Shown: positions 10,860 through 22,842, counted from the stretch's first letter. The stretch is 64,000 nucleotides of DNA from Apodospora peruviana (GCA_033439685.1 JAUEDM010000006.1:3038001-3102000), one strand, 5' to 3'. Translations and numbers: made by a program. Notes: a model not told the origin generated them from the sequence alone.

Positions 10860-12349
10860 GTTTGGCGCGGGGAGAAGTGTTAGAGGTGATGTGGAATTAT
10901 TGGGCTGTTAGCGCCGCTGAGTTGGGCGTTCCATTGTGTATATATCTGGTATCTGCTTTTACATATTCGGTGCTTCTCTTTTCTTGTTTTTTTTATGCGA
11001 GGGTTTAGAGTCTTTATCAGTCAGCTTTGGGTTTGGCTTCTTTTTTCGTAATGTTTTTTCTTAAATCAGTTAATGATTATGAACTGTCTGTCCTCCTTGT
11101 GAAATTAGTTGTCTCATACTGAAATTGGTGATTCCATTTTATGATTATCCCTTTTCAAGGGTTGCGTAGGACATGTTGTCTCAATATTATTTTCACTTCC
11201 AACTAGGTAAGGTATATAAGACAGGTCCCCTTTCCCGCCACGATTTAAAACGAGCATCTCATCCCACCTATTATTCATGCTGGTTAGTTGTCAAACTGAC
11301 AATATTTTTTCTAATCAGCTCTCATTAAAAAGGAGATATCCCGCATGGACGTTCTTAGGTACATAGTGTAAGGTTGGTTGGTTCACAGTATAATGCAGAT
11401 ACCAAGCAAGACAGATCAGAGAGTAAAGAAAGAAGTAAAAAGTATCAAAACTCCATAAGCTGCCCCATCTTATCATGTCAGTCTTCTTAGGATAATCCAC
11501 GTAGCTGGAGAATATATGATAAGAAGGGCGTGTGGCTCAGTTGGTAGAGCGTTCGCTTAGCATGATTCATTTCTTGCGAAAGGTCCTGAGTTCGATTATT
11601 AGCTCGTCCAAGTATATCTTGATCATCATCATCTTAGTCTTCTTTTTATGTCCGGTTTGGTTGATTCTTTATTTTATTTGCTAGGTAAGGTGTCTTCCGA
11701 GATCATTAGATGTCGTTTGTTTATCTTTGTAGCGAGGCGTGGCTAGTCCGTCCTTTCGACTGTTTTTCTTTTCTTAAGAATAAGGTGCGAAGGTAGGTAA
11801 GATAGGAAGGGTATCCTGATCTCGCGTTAGGTGATAAAATAACTGGATGTGAAAGGGAAAAACAACGCAGTGATTACATCTACTTCAGGGTGTTCATGGA
11901 CTTTGCCTTAGCTCGGTGCGATTCCAATGCATAGCAGCTATTACTTGACATGACGGTGTAATACTCTTTTGTTTACTTGTCGTCTGCTCCACACGAAAAC
12001 ATGCAGGGAGACATAAGTGGTAGGGAGGTTACATATAAGTGCTTTATAATTCACGCTGAGACTGCCGAAATCAAGATCTAACTGGTTCACATAAACATAT
12101 AGGGAACAGACGGGAGAAGGCCATAAAATTCATTCATCATTAAAGGATAGAGAGTTCCTAAATACCCGATCTTTTGATGTCCCAAGCACCGGCATAAAAG
12201 TAACCTGCAATGCCCGGCCCAACAACAGCCAGGCCGTGAGATGAATTCCACCACAAGGGTTTGGTATGCATAATCTCGGCACCACTGGTGCTGCTAGCCC
12301 GGCTGCTGCTCTTTTCTCTCGCCTGGAGATGTTTGGTCTGCTGTGCAGA
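10860..12349. other. AT-richer intergenic region carrying only a tRNA-Ala-like gene
   Basis: Between the converging monooxygenase and glutamate decarboxylase genes. No open frame with domain features. Only the tRNA-Ala-like element at 11526-11610 is recognised. The rest probably contains the two 3' UTRs. Confidence 0.6.
11526..11610 (+). tRNA. tRNA-Ala (AGC)-like gene with 12-nt intron, probably decayed
   Basis: Reads GGGCGTG TG GCTC..GAGC, a perfect anticodon stem TTCGC/GCGAA, loop TTAGCAT with anticodon AGC, and a 12-nt insert after position 37, the canonical tRNA intron site. The acceptor stem keeps the alanine identity pair G3-U70, and the discriminator is A. Two defects: a T-T mismatch at 6-67, and a T arm reading GAGTTCGATTATTAG, which loses the G53-C61 pair and alters the B box. 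Either a pseudogene or a poorly expressed copy. A T-rich stretch (CTTCTTTTTAT) follows about 30 nt later. Confidence 0.6.
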
Positions 12350-14040
12350 CTAGCATACTGCATGCGTCTTGCCGGTCTTGCCCTGGAGGGAGTGCTTCTC
12401 GTTCTGTTGACAGCGGTCAGTACGCATTCTGTATCTACAACGGGAAAGAGATGGTCGACGCAAACGTGAAAAGAAACTTACGCGATACTTGGGGTGGTTG
12501 TGCTTGGCTTTACCGCTGGACGTGTGGTGCTTGCTGATGAACTCCTGCTGCTTCTTGATGCTCTCCCTGTCCATTTGCTGAAGAAGTTGCTGGCTAAGTT
12601 TGATGTCGGCAATCAACGCGTCGCACCTGTTACGCGAAAAGTCCTCGCGTACGACAACGCGGAGCATCTTGAGGTTCTTGGTGTTTGGGGCCATGGTGTA
12701 TGCCGGAACAACCCAGCCGCGCACGCGCAGCTGGTGAGCGAGAGCAAACTCGTCGTAGTTACGGTCCTCGTCAGGTTTCAGGCGGAAGGCGACGAGGGGC
12801 AGGCCCTCGCCCGATTTCTTGGACATGATGATGAAACCCAAGGCTTCCAGTGAGTCGGACAGGTAGTCGGCCGTCCGCGTCAGGTTGCTCATTATGGCGC
12901 GGTAGCCGTGCTTACCGAGACGGATGAGCTGGTAGTACTGGCCGATGACCTGGCTGGCGCCCTTGCTGAAGTTCAGGGTGAAGGATGCCTGGTCGGCGCC
13001 GAGGTAGTTGATGTTGAAGACCAGCTCCTTTGGAAGGTACTCGGCACTGCGCCAGACTACCCAACCTACACCTGGATATACCAGCCCATACTTATGGCCA
13101 GAGACATTGATGGAGACGACACGTTCAAGGCGGAAGTCCCATTCCAAGTCCGGAACTACAAAGGGCGCAACAAACCCACCGCTGGCGGCATCGACGTGAA
13201 TCGGCGTTTTGAGGCCTTTCTTGACTAGCAGATCGTTGACGGCCTTGACATCCTCATACTCGCCTGTATAGGTGGAACCGAGAATGCAACAGATTCCAAT
13301 GGTGTTTTCATCGACTAGGTTAACTGTCTCCTCTGGGTCGATGACGTAGCGGGTTTCGGTGCAATACACAAGCTTCTCGTCGACTTCAAAGTAGCGGGTA
13401 GCCTTCTCCCAGCAGACCTGGACGGCGGAGGACATGACAATGTTCGGACTGTCGTGCGGCTTGCCCTCCAGGATTCGCTGCTTCTTCCAGCGTTTCTTCA
13501 TGGCCAGAACGGCGAGCATGATGGCTTCTGAGCTGCCAACGCACGAGGTTCCGACTGCGCCGGTCTCGTCGTCAGATCCCAGTGGGGCGTGGAAGAGGCG
13601 ACCGATCATAGAGACGCAGCGGTTCTGGATGTCGGCGGACTGCGGGTACTCCTCGTAGTCAATGAAGTTCTTGGGAAAACACTCGGTCATCAATTTCTCG
13701 GCTTCCTCCTCCTGAAACTGGGGTTAGTCTCTAGAGAACTCGTAAAGTTGGACACGGAGTATGGCTTTACCATGTAGGTAGTGACGAATGAAGCGAGGTT
13801 CAACATTGGGTTGCCGTCGAGGCTCAGCTCGTCCTTGATCATGCGGTAGGCCACCTCCTTGGGCATCTCCTTCTCAGGCATCTCGTGCCTGGGGAGGTCG
13901 AATGCGGCAAACTTGGAGCCATAGACGCTGCTGGTAAAGCTGTCTTCGTCGTTGGCGAGTTCGAGGTGGACTTTCTTGACAGCATTGAGCAGCTTGTCAT
14001 CGACTACGTCCTTGTGATTGACGGAGCTGAGGTGGACCAT
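12350..14040 (-). CDS. GAD1: Glutamate decarboxylase (PLP-dependent), three exons
   Basis: Exons 14040-13771, 13711-12482 and 12403-12350, with introns of 59 and 78 nt; product 517 aa. It converts L-glutamate to GABA and CO2 in the cytosol, the first step of the GABA shunt. Group II decarboxylase features are present: HVDAASGGFVAPF with the PLP-ring Asp, and the PLP-Schiff-base lysine in NVSGHKYGLVYPG at residue 297. The tail NEKHSLQGKTGKTHAVC, encoded by the separate last exon, is the conserved fungal/plant GAD C-terminus and supports that splice. I see no obvious calmodulin-binding extension. It converges on the monooxygenase and has a 2.1-kb upstream region free of genes. Confidence 0.95.
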
Positions 14041-16138
14041 TTTGGGTTACTTTAGTGAGAACTTTGTTAGACTGAGCGCTAACAACGTCGAAAGAGCTGA
14101 ATGGGCTGTGTGGGAAGTATGTGCAATGACTTTGGGATACGAGTCTGGCAGATGAGACATTTTATATGCAAGCAGTTGTGTCCCGTGATGATGCAGAGCT
14201 CGAGACAAAGAGCGACCTCAAAACCGGTGTCGGTAGCTATCCGTCGCCAGTCTCAGACTCACGACGGAGCAGAGACTCGGAGATGGGAGGATATACTCAC
14301 TGAGAAGTTGCGTCAAATGCCACTGTGTGCCTTACCCTGGAGTATTGAAGGATGTACGGAAGGCGAGAGCTGAAAAGAATATGCCACCTTTTTGAGGATG
14401 TTCACGAAGGGACGAAAAGAGGAGATGGAGGGGTCGATGAGTTACGTTGCCAGCTGCTTGGTTACTTGAGGTCAAACAGTTGTTATGTCCTACCAGCCTA
14501 CATGACCCTCCTGCACCTTAGGTTGGGCAAACTTGGGGGCTTGCCATCATTGGGACGATGCGTCGGTGCATTGCAGACCGCTCTCTGGTGACGCACCATC
14601 GCCACAAAGCTTGTTTTTGTCTTGGGCACCGAGCGCCTTTGATCCTGACTGACTAAACGCGATGATGCGATCAATTGCACGGGTTCCAAGTGGCAGGCGA
14701 ACCAGGAGACCACCTTAAGCCCTGATGAGAGGTCAAATTTAGGATCAAAACCGCCTGTAATTGAGGACAGGAGTGAAGTTATTGCTGTGTAACAACCGAG
14801 CAAGCGCCAATCATTAAGGGGGCAGACCCCTGGATTCTGGCCCGCCCCCGCATAAATCGAGACTCGCGACTGCCTCAAACGTCCCAGCAATTTCTATTAG
14901 GTATTGCATGACATCACCATCGTATCAAAAGCTGGAAGGAGCTCTGTAAAGGAAGGCGCGGGACAGAGTTACCTTATGTTCTCATCTGCTCATCAACCTC
15001 TCCCGACCTGCCTCTGTTAATATATTCCTCAACTCATCTCAGAAGAACTTCTCCCTCGTTGACCAACTGGGGTAGGTGTGGCTGTGCTCTGGTTGTGGTT
15101 CGATATATAAGACCATCTCACGCACGACGTTAAATCTCTCACATAACATCCTTCTCCATTCGGATCAACTCTTTTCTATCCGATTTGGCAGTTGAGTTGA
15201 CCGGCTGTTTGACATGGACCGCCTCCCGAATCCTCAAGCCCTTTCATCATTCCAATTACTGACGCTGCCCAAGGCATTTCAAGCCTTGCAGGCCGCTCCA
15301 TTGTTGGAGTGCACTGCCAATACGGAGTAACCGAGGAGGGCCTCGAATGACATTTGCATCTAATGGAACCACCAGGCCTACAGTTTTCACCACCTCCCAA
15401 TCATTTCGATGCTTTAGATTTTGCTATTGAACCCAACCAAGTACCTTCACTTGGGCACACCCAGCAGCAACATTAGCTACAATGAAGGGCAATTTCTCAC
15501 CCGCAGGATACTTGCCTTCCCTTTGATATCGGATGACTCTGTGGGTCTCTTGTTGGCAATTGAAGTTTCCAACTTGTTGAGTTGCCAGCCAACCACTACG
15601 GAAGAATTCTGGTCCACCACTCTTCAACCAGGCAACCGTGACCTGAGTCCATGCTAGGTGTTTCGGTTCCGACTGCATTCCATTGTTAATAAGGGTATCT
15701 GAGTGTCTGGCCAGACAGCCAGTGATCGGGTCGATCAAAAAGTCAGAAGACATTCAGTCCGTTGACGCTCGAGCCTGCGTCTATCAAGACGGGCTCCCCA
15801 ATTCTGTGTCCTGGGGAATCATGGAGTCAGACACCTCGAGACCTCAGAGGGGATTCCTATGGATACCCGCAAGGTGACCGGTCTCAGTCTTGACCATCAG
15901 CATAGGTCAATGTCTCGGATCAAGACTTGGTCTCCGGTTACACGACCTATACATGGTCTTGATGTTGCTCAAGAGATCACCCTAATACCTCTGACAAGGA
16001 CCACACGACGTGCTCCTTGGCATCATTCTGCACTCGTTGTAGACTCGTCTCATTTGGTCTAGATGGCAGACGATACACTGAATGGCAAGGCTCACTGAAT
16101 CCCGCCGAGGAATGAAATGCGAATGCCCCAAAGTCTTG
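14041..16138. other. Intergenic region upstream of glutamate decarboxylase
   Basis: No supported gene. It contains the decarboxylase promoter side at left and the 3' flank of the formamidase gene at right. A plus-strand TATATAAG at 15104-15111 precedes a short open frame (15214-15330, 38 codons) by about 100 nt; see findings. Confidence 0.5.
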
Positions 16139-17209
16139 TCACGGAATCTCCTGCCATAGGTTCAATATGACTTGAAGGCATATCTCAGCGAGCTGATCTC
16201 CCTTTTGCCAAATCTCATCATGTCCGCCCGTGGCCCCCATTTCATCAACTTGCAGGGCAGTAGACGAAGACTTCAGATACTCCCTCATACCTTCTAGCTG
16301 GTTATACGGCACCAGCGTATCCTCGCGGCTCTCGACCAACACGACTCGCTTGCCCTCCTTCCACTCACTTGGCCATGCAGTTGCCGAGGCCGGACATGCC
16401 TCTTTCCATACGCTTTCGTCGTCGCCGAACGCAGCACGGGTGAACTCTTCGTATGCATCTCGCAGTCCGGCATACCCATCAGGCGGATGTGCGATGAATC
16501 CGGCTAGATGGTAGAGGCCGTTGAGACCGACAAGCACTGTTGGCTTCACGATTCTTGTGCTCAGCCCCCAACGGGCAGGGTCCATGACCGCCTGGAAAGC
16601 GAGCGTCGCTCCACAGCTGTGTCCGGCCAGGATATATTCTCCGTCGGCAGCAGCTCCGAGGCGTTGCAGAAATGCGAGTCCGGTCAGGACATCGGAGATG
16701 TGGTCTGGATGCTTGGCCAGCCGGGCCGGATCCGGGGGACCGGAAGGAGGCGGGGACGGGTCCGTTGGGTGGTGTGGATATGGCGATAGACGGTAATTGA
16801 GAGACGCCAGACCGGCAATTTTCGGACTGCCGGAGCCGGAGGCTCTAATCTGACAGAAGATTTGGGAGGCCGCGGTGGAGAAGGACGATGAGCTCACCTC
16901 GGGATCACGCCAGGCGCCTCCGTGGATATATATGAGCCACTGGCCACCACCACCGCCGGGTCGGCTCAGCAGGTCGGCTGCATCGGGCGGCGCAGTGGTG
17001 GAAGATGATGCCGCTGGGATCCAGACGTCGAGGGTCTGCAGGGCCAGGCCGCCGTACGGCACCCGTTGTTTATGCCAGCCGATTGTGGTATCGTCAGTAG
17101 GACCACCTGTGAGCCGAGTCCAGGGGACGGATGCCCAATCTTCTTCTTCCGACATGTTGCACACAAATTCACCCAAAGAAGACTGATCTAGACTTTTCGG
17201 TATGCCCAT
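16139..17209 (-). CDS. BNA7: Kynurenine formamidase, alpha/beta hydrolase
   Basis: Single exon, 356 aa if started at 17209; an internal ATG at 17155 (MSEEEDWASVPW, 338 aa) is an equally good and perhaps better start. It hydrolyses N-formyl-L-kynurenine to L-kynurenine and formate in the tryptophan to NAD pathway. Sequence support: the oxyanion motif HGGAWRDP characteristic of this family, the nucleophile elbow GHSCGA with Ser198 (counting from the long start), an acid in VESREDTLVP and a C-terminal GGHDEIW with the catalytic His. A Ser-rich loop follows HGGAWRDP. No other tryptophan-catabolic gene lies nearby. A general esterase is the main alternative, but the HGGAWRDP signature argues for the formamidase. 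Confidence 0.85.
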   Translation of the reverse strand: MGIPKSLDQSSLGEFVCNMSEEEDWASVPWTRLTGGPTDDTTIGWHKQRVPYGGLALQTLDVWIPAASSSTTAPPDAADLLSRPGGGGGQWLIYIHGGAWRDPEVSSSSFSTAASQIFCQIRASGSGSPKIAGLASLNYRLSPYPHHPTDPSPPPSGPPDPARLAKHPDHISDVLTGLAFLQRLGAAADGEYILAGHSCGATLAFQAVMDPARWGLSTRIVKPTVLVGLNGLYHLAGFIAHPPDGYAGLRDAYEEFTRAAFGDDESVWKEACPASATAWPSEWKEGKRVVLVESREDTLVPYNQLEGMREYLKSSSTALQVDEMGATGGHDEIWQKGDQLAEICLQVILNLWQEIP

Positions 17210-19248
17210 TCTACTGTCTTTTCATCACAAACCGCCGGACAAGGGGCACTAATGTCAGCGTGACTTCCCCCGCATTTTCTGAATCTGGGCGCCGATCACT
17301 GCCGCGCATCGGATCCATCCGCCGCCCGCGATCCGGATAATCATGCCAAGCCTTTTTACTTGGTTTTCTTTTTTGTATACCTACGTGTAGTGAGGCCGTT
17401 TCCGAAGCTACCGACCCGCCATTCCGGTTTCCGAACCCCATCCTCATCCCCATCGTCCGCCGGGGATTGATGCATTGTCCGAAACACCAAGAACAAACCA
17501 TGACGAGTGGACGGAAAATCCTGTTTCCAAATTAGTCCGGGTTTATACTACTGATGTGCGTGTGTGCGTCGGGAAATTATTTAATTGAATGATGCAAGCT
17601 TGTCTATAATTTGTTGCCGATCAGCCCGGCCAGCTGGGGGAGTTGGAGCACCCGCGCCTATCGGAACAGTCGGGCGGATATCGGGAAACATGAACCTCAT
17701 TGCAAGCGGCCGCGGCACGCAACCCGATTTGCAATGCCAACCCGACCGGCTGCTGTTACCAAACAGCCAGCTCGGGGCACAGTTTTTGTTCCGATGTTGA
17801 TACAGGCGGCTGGTCTTCCAGGTTTGTCGTATATCTAGGGGGCCTTAGTATGGAGGGTATAGTCAATCCGAACAAACTGATCTGAACTCTATAAATGAAA
17901 TATGACTTATAGTGGTGGTGTGGTCAAAGTGTAAAAAGGGGGAGGGTTGTATACGAGCGTTATGCATACCCCGTAACATCACACACCTGTAAATAACTTG
18001 GCTACACCATCTATACTACCTGCCTTTCTGTAACAGATGCTTTCATTTGATGTAGGCCAAAGTCCATATCTAGGGAGGTCTTATCCCTGGGTTTCGGGGT
18101 CTAGAATCGAGGTTCAACCTGCTATGTATAGTACTTCTACTACTCCCGACGTGACCTTTAATTGAGGGGAAAGGAGATTGTCTCGGAGATTTTTTCTTCA
18201 TAGGAGACTTACGAGATGATGGTCCCTCCTTATCTGCTGATCTTGATGTCTTCTGACGAAAAATACGCCACGTGTTTGTCTTAGCAGTATGTTTTGTCTG
18301 CCTGAGTTGATGGTGATTACGTGTGCCTTCCAGGTTGGCAGCAGTAAACTGTCTTGCTATCTACCTAGGTAAGGCAGGTTAAATGGGTGACTATGTGACC
18401 ATCGCTTACTTAGTCTGTACTACACATGCCGATTCATTCGACTTAGTGATGATGCCCTTGCCACTCATTACTTTTTCGTGTTTATCGACGAGCCGGTTTG
18501 TTTACATTCAGCAAAAAGGAAATAAATAAGCAAGCAGAACAAGAATGATAAAAATTCGGGTCGGTATATATAATAGTTATTTGTAAAGTAGTTAGAGGGG
18601 GTAATAAAGAGCAGCAGATGAGGAGGAAATAGTATGGGAGGTAGATAAACCATGGTTCATAATGCAAGTGACGATGACCTCGTTTCCGGATGTGGAAATG
18701 AATAAACCCAACAAACAACCACGAAGATGGCCAACCCAGTCAGTTAGTCAGTGGTTGGCGCCAGTGGTCGTCCATCCGTGTTTTCCACTACCCCTTTCCC
18801 TTTCCCTTTATTTTCGTGATCCAACTTCCCCTTATTCCATGTCGTTCATAGGCCTCCCTAAGGTAGCCATGCATGCTCGTCTCCGATTTTTGATGTGATG
18901 ATGGATGATGCGCGCAAAACTTCTATGGTATATTGGCGGACAAGCAAATAGTCGTACTAGTGGGTATATAGTGTCGAATTGAACATGAATCGAGATCCGT
19001 AGCGTGATTTGTCGCATACCCATCTATATAGATGGGTATTGTGTAATAGATGGCTTGCGTGATATGGGGTAATTATAGTTAAGGTAATCTTTCGCAATGC
19101 GAGTCGTTCGTCCGTCCGTAAGATAATCATTTACTTCGTGTGTTCGTTCCGCCATTCCCCATGATGCAGGCAAATGCAAAATGCGCCAACTCAATTCTTT
19201 TTGTTATACACATACACCTCTTTCTCTGTCCTCTCTTGAAAGATGGTA
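17210..19248. other. Intergenic, nothing recognised
   Basis: About 2 kb between two minus-strand genes: the formamidase promoter on the left, and the 3' flank of the zinc-cluster gene on the right. The right half (about 18400-19250) is AT-richer. No open frame has domain features. Confidence 0.6.
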
Positions 19249-22113
19249 TCAGATAATATTCGCAATACTAATCCTCTCCTGGGATTTACTCTTGGCCACC
19301 ACCGCGGTCGGACTATTCGATGCGCTGCCCCCCGCCCCTCCCGGAGTCCCATGACTGAGGCCGCCAACACTTAACCCGCCCGGTGTCGTCGTCGAAGTCG
19401 CGCTGCCAATCTCCATCTTTATCGGAGCCGAAGGCGGCATCGGTTGCGTCAACGTCAGCGGCGGCGGCGGACCCGGTTGGTGCGGGTGATGATGAGCCCA
19501 CCCCCCTTGATGTTGCTGCTGTGGCGGTGGTGGCGGTGGTGGTGGTGCAGTGGCGCCTGTGGGCGTAGTCGTTCCGGGGGACGACGCCAGACCTCGCACC
19601 AGCCCTTCCAGTCTTTCCCAGCTTCCGGAAGCATTCCATTCCCGAATTTCGTCTTCCGTCAGGCCCGTCCTCGCTTCGGTGCTGACAAGTGATGAGGCAG
19701 CCGGGTTCCCACCTCCTCCGGTTCCTGCTGCTCTGCCAAGACCACCAGGCGATTGTTGCTGCTGCTGCTGCGTCTCACCCCATACCCAGTTGGTTTCGAG
19801 ACCGGCCTGGAGATCCGCACTGACGTAGGCCAGGAGCTCTTCGTCTCGCAGCAACGCATCCTGTAGCTGGGAAGGCGATGGGCGTTGCGGCAAAGGAGGT
19901 GCGGAGAACGGTTGGGGCTGTTGTTGCGCCGTTGTGGGTGATGCTCGAGTCAGGAAAGCTGAGTAGTCGGCGCGCTTGGAGGCGAGGGCGGACACGAAGA
20001 AGGTAAGAAAGCGGCCGCAGGGGATGGCCACCTCGCGGCAGCGGCTGATGTTTGCTAGAATGCGGATGCAGTTGGACGCTTGCTCGAGGCAGCCGACGAG
20101 CAGAAGAAACAAGGTGCAGCGGAAGATGTGCGTGGTAAGAAGGCTAGTCGCACCGTCGGATAGGGTGGGCGAGACCCGCAGGAGTAGATTGGCCGTCTCC
20201 ATGGCCGTGTGGACACACTGCTCGACGGCTACGAGGCGGACGTCGGGCGGACAGGACGGCGTGAGGTTGTGTCGGTGGAGAAGAAGGCGCGCGTTTAGAA
20301 GGTATATTAGCGGGTTCAGAAGCATGGGCGAGAGCACCAGGTTGCTGGTCGGGCTGCAGGGAGTTGGGAACGCCTGTAGACATAGTGCAAAGTGCTGGTC
20401 GAATGTCGCGAGCCGCGTCGGGGCGATAACGGGGGTCGAGAGCGCCTTGCTCAAGGCCGAGTAGGAGCGCACAACGTGGATGATGGCCAGGAGAGAGTGT
20501 GTCAGCGGCTCAGCCCCGTTCGGGACCAGCATGCCGTTGTCGTGGAGGAACACATCGTCGACAGCGGCGGGCAGCTGGACGTCGCAGTCCGCATCGTCGA
20601 TCAGTGCCGGCCTCCCCAGTTCCAGTGCCAGACTTCGGTCGAGCATGTAAATGGTCCACCACGTCCGCCTGCGCATCTCGCCTTCAATGTACGGCCAGGC
20701 CCCAAAGTCGGAGTGCAGCCCGATGTCCTGGGCCACTCGTACCGCATTCCCCAGCCAACTCCAGGCCGCAGATTTCAAGTTGAGCTCGTTCAGGGCGAGC
20801 GTGATCAGGACAAGCGTGCGCGCATTGTCCAGCACGTAGTTGTTGTTCCAGGGGTCTATAAGTTTCCGCGCCGTCTCGATCAGCTCCTCCGTCTGGTAGG
20901 AACGGTGCAGGTGCCCCTCTGTCGTAAAGAGACTGCCCACGGCCAGGACGGCAAAGAACAAGGACAGAAATGCCGGCGTGGCGTGCTGAAGCTGCCCCGG
21001 CTTGTACAACTCCTCGGCTGCCGTCTGGAAGGTCGACCAGTGGATGATGGGCGTCATGGTATGGGCAGATGCGTAGTAGGAACGCAGCAGCTGCTCGGTC
21101 ATCCGCCACGGTGGCAGTTCGGGTCTTGGGAAATCGAAAGTCGTGGGCGCCACCGGGAGCTGCCGGTGCAGTGCTGGTGGTTTCCATACCCCTTTCGCGT
21201 ACATGCCCAGGTTCGACCGCGCCCTCGAGAGGTCGTGCACCGCTGTGGCCCTCTTCCTCTTTTTCGGATTCGCCCCGATTTCTGGGAGCTGGAGGGGGAG
21301 CTGCTCGACGCCACCGTCCAGGTCCATATCCAGCTGGCCATCACGCTCCTGGAGCATGCGCCTCAGGGTGTTGTTCTCGCGCCGAATCCGCTCCATCTGC
21401 TTCTCGAGGTCCTGCACCTGCTTGATGGACGACATGCGCCGGTTGGTCTCCTTGGTGAACTGACACTTTACGTTCCGGCTCGAGCACTCGGAGCAGCTGG
21501 TCGTCTCCGTGGCGTCACACTTGACCTTGCGCTCTCTGCACGCATCGCAGCTCGGGTCCTTCCTTCTCTGGCGGTACGCCCGCTTCTGGGCCTGGGAGGA
21601 GCTGGACGAGGGCAGCTGGGCGTGGGACGGTCCCGGGGTACCGGCCACCGACTCGCTGGACGCGAGGGATTCCCTTCCCATGACGGACGTGGCCGTAACG
21701 GGCGTGTAGGGTTGGAAAGAGTGTTGCTGCTGCTGGTGCTGCTGCTGGTGATGGTGCTGCTGCTGCGGTGATGGGTGGTGAACCGAGGGCAGCGGCGGGA
21801 TGCCTATGGGATGCGGCAGCGGCGCCGGGTTCGATCTCGTACCTGAGCTCATGAGGCCGCCAAGGTTGTACTGCTGTGCATGCTGGGGCTGGGACTTGGG
21901 TGAGGTGGCCGACGAGACCGAGGACGAGTCGTATGATCTGTTGGAGGGGTTGGGAGATCGAGGATAGGGATGGTGCGACGCCGACGACGACGACGCAGCT
22001 GCCATGGTGCTGGGTTTTAAGAACAGCCAGTCTCCCGCAGCCTGATTCGGAAGAGTCTCCACAAGATCCCCGATAGGATGGATTCTGGGGAGCTGCTGCC
22101 GGTCAAGGAACAT
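19249..22113 (-). CDS. Zn2Cys6 transcription factor with fungal-specific regulatory domain
   Basis: Single exon, 954 aa from the ATG at 22113. A later ATG at 22005 (MAAASSSSASHHP) removes 36 residues and may be the true start. The N-terminus is Ser/Pro/Gln-rich with polyQ/H. The binuclear zinc cluster is CDACRERKVKCD followed by CSECSSRNVKC, starting at residue 189, and then a linker and a short coiled coil (DLEKQMERIRRENNTLRRML) that suggests dimer binding. The middle (about 330-600) has the features of the fungal-specific TF domain, including RRRTWWTIYMLDRSLALELGRPALI. The C-terminal about 250 residues are low-complexity Gly/Pro/Gln/Thr. Nuclear activator or repressor; target genes cannot be deduced. 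It is preceded by an unusually long gene-free stretch. The plus-strand open frames over it are antisense shadows. Confidence 0.92.
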   Translation of the reverse strand: MFLDRQQLPRIHPIGDLVETLPNQAAGDWLFLKPSTMAAASSSSASHHPYPRSPNPSNRSYDSSSVSSATSPKSQPQHAQQYNLGGLMSSGTRSNPAPLPHPIGIPPLPSVHHPSPQQQHHHQQQHQQQQHSFQPYTPVTATSVMGRESLASSESVAGTPGPSHAQLPSSSSSQAQKRAYRQRRKDPSCDACRERKVKCDATETTSCSECSSRNVKCQFTKETNRRMSSIKQVQDLEKQMERIRRENNTLRRMLQERDGQLDMDLDGGVEQLPLQLPEIGANPKKRKRATAVHDLSRARSNLGMYAKGVWKPPALHRQLPVAPTTFDFPRPELPPWRMTEQLLRSYYASAHTMTPIIHWSTFQTAAEELYKPGQLQHATPAFLSLFFAVLAVGSLFTTEGHLHRSYQTEELIETARKLIDPWNNNYVLDNARTLVLITLALNELNLKSAAWSWLGNAVRVAQDIGLHSDFGAWPYIEGEMRRRTWWTIYMLDRSLALELGRPALIDDADCDVQLPAAVDDVFLHDNGMLVPNGAEPLTHSLLAIIHVVRSYSALSKALSTPVIAPTRLATFDQHFALCLQAFPTPCSPTSNLVLSPMLLNPLIYLLNARLLLHRHNLTPSCPPDVRLVAVEQCVHTAMETANLLLRVSPTLSDGATSLLTTHIFRCTLFLLLVGCLEQASNCIRILANISRCREVAIPCGRFLTFFVSALASKRADYSAFLTRASPTTAQQQPQPFSAPPLPQRPSPSQLQDALLRDEELLAYVSADLQAGLETNWVWGETQQQQQQSPGGLGRAAGTGGGGNPAASSLVSTEARTGLTEDEIREWNASGSWERLEGLVRGLASSPGTTTPTGATAPPPPPPPPQQQHQGGWAHHHPHQPGPPPPLTLTQPMPPSAPIKMEIGSATSTTTPGGLSVGGLSHGTPGGAGGSASNSPTAVVAKSKSQERISIANII

Positions 22114-22842
22114 GCAGTCGGGTTGTTTGGGGGTTGTTTTCTGGGAATGGCAAGGTGTTTAAAGGAAACCAAGCACGGATGTTGTCTGATTCCTTCTCCC
22201 CACTCCATATGCACACTCACACTCAACACACACCACACACTTCCTCTCTTTTTCTCTCACTCGGGAAATCCTCTCTCACACACACGCTTTCACACACGCT
22301 TTCGAGTGACACACAACACACCGCACAGATAACAAAACAAACAGAAACAGACTCTCGAGGGGACTTGTTTCTGTCCTTGGCGCGTGCGTGCGTGTATGCG
22401 TGAGCTTCGTCTTCCCGGGGAGAAGTGCCCAGTGTGTTTGTCGATCAGGCCTGGGGGACAACACAGAATGTCTCAAGCGCCGAGGGTCCAATCTCGCTCA
22501 GAGCACCATTCAGTGTTTCTGCTTCGAAGAATCCTGGGTAGTATTTCGCAGTGTTGCAGCGCCGTGCAACCTCAATGCCGCCACGATCCGTGTAGTCTTC
22601 CTGCGGCTTTTGCTCGTCTGACCTCGCCGCTGCCCCGCAGGTCCGTCTGTCTGTCTGCTTGCCTGGCTGCTCTCTGGTAATGGGAATAGGAGAGAGAAAC
22701 AGAGAGAGAAAGCAAAGCTTGCAACTGTTTCTCGGCAACTATGTCGTATGATGGTCCAGGGCCTGGTTGTTCGCAATAACAACAGGGTGTTAAGCGTATA
22801 GGCCTGTTATTTGGGACGGCAGTATTAGTAGCATCCGTGAAA

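Noticed and set aside
20392..21771. Plus-strand open frame of 459 codons over the zinc-cluster gene
   Set aside because: Antisense shadow of the 954-residue regulator; composition is Arg/Gly/Leu-rich without any motif.
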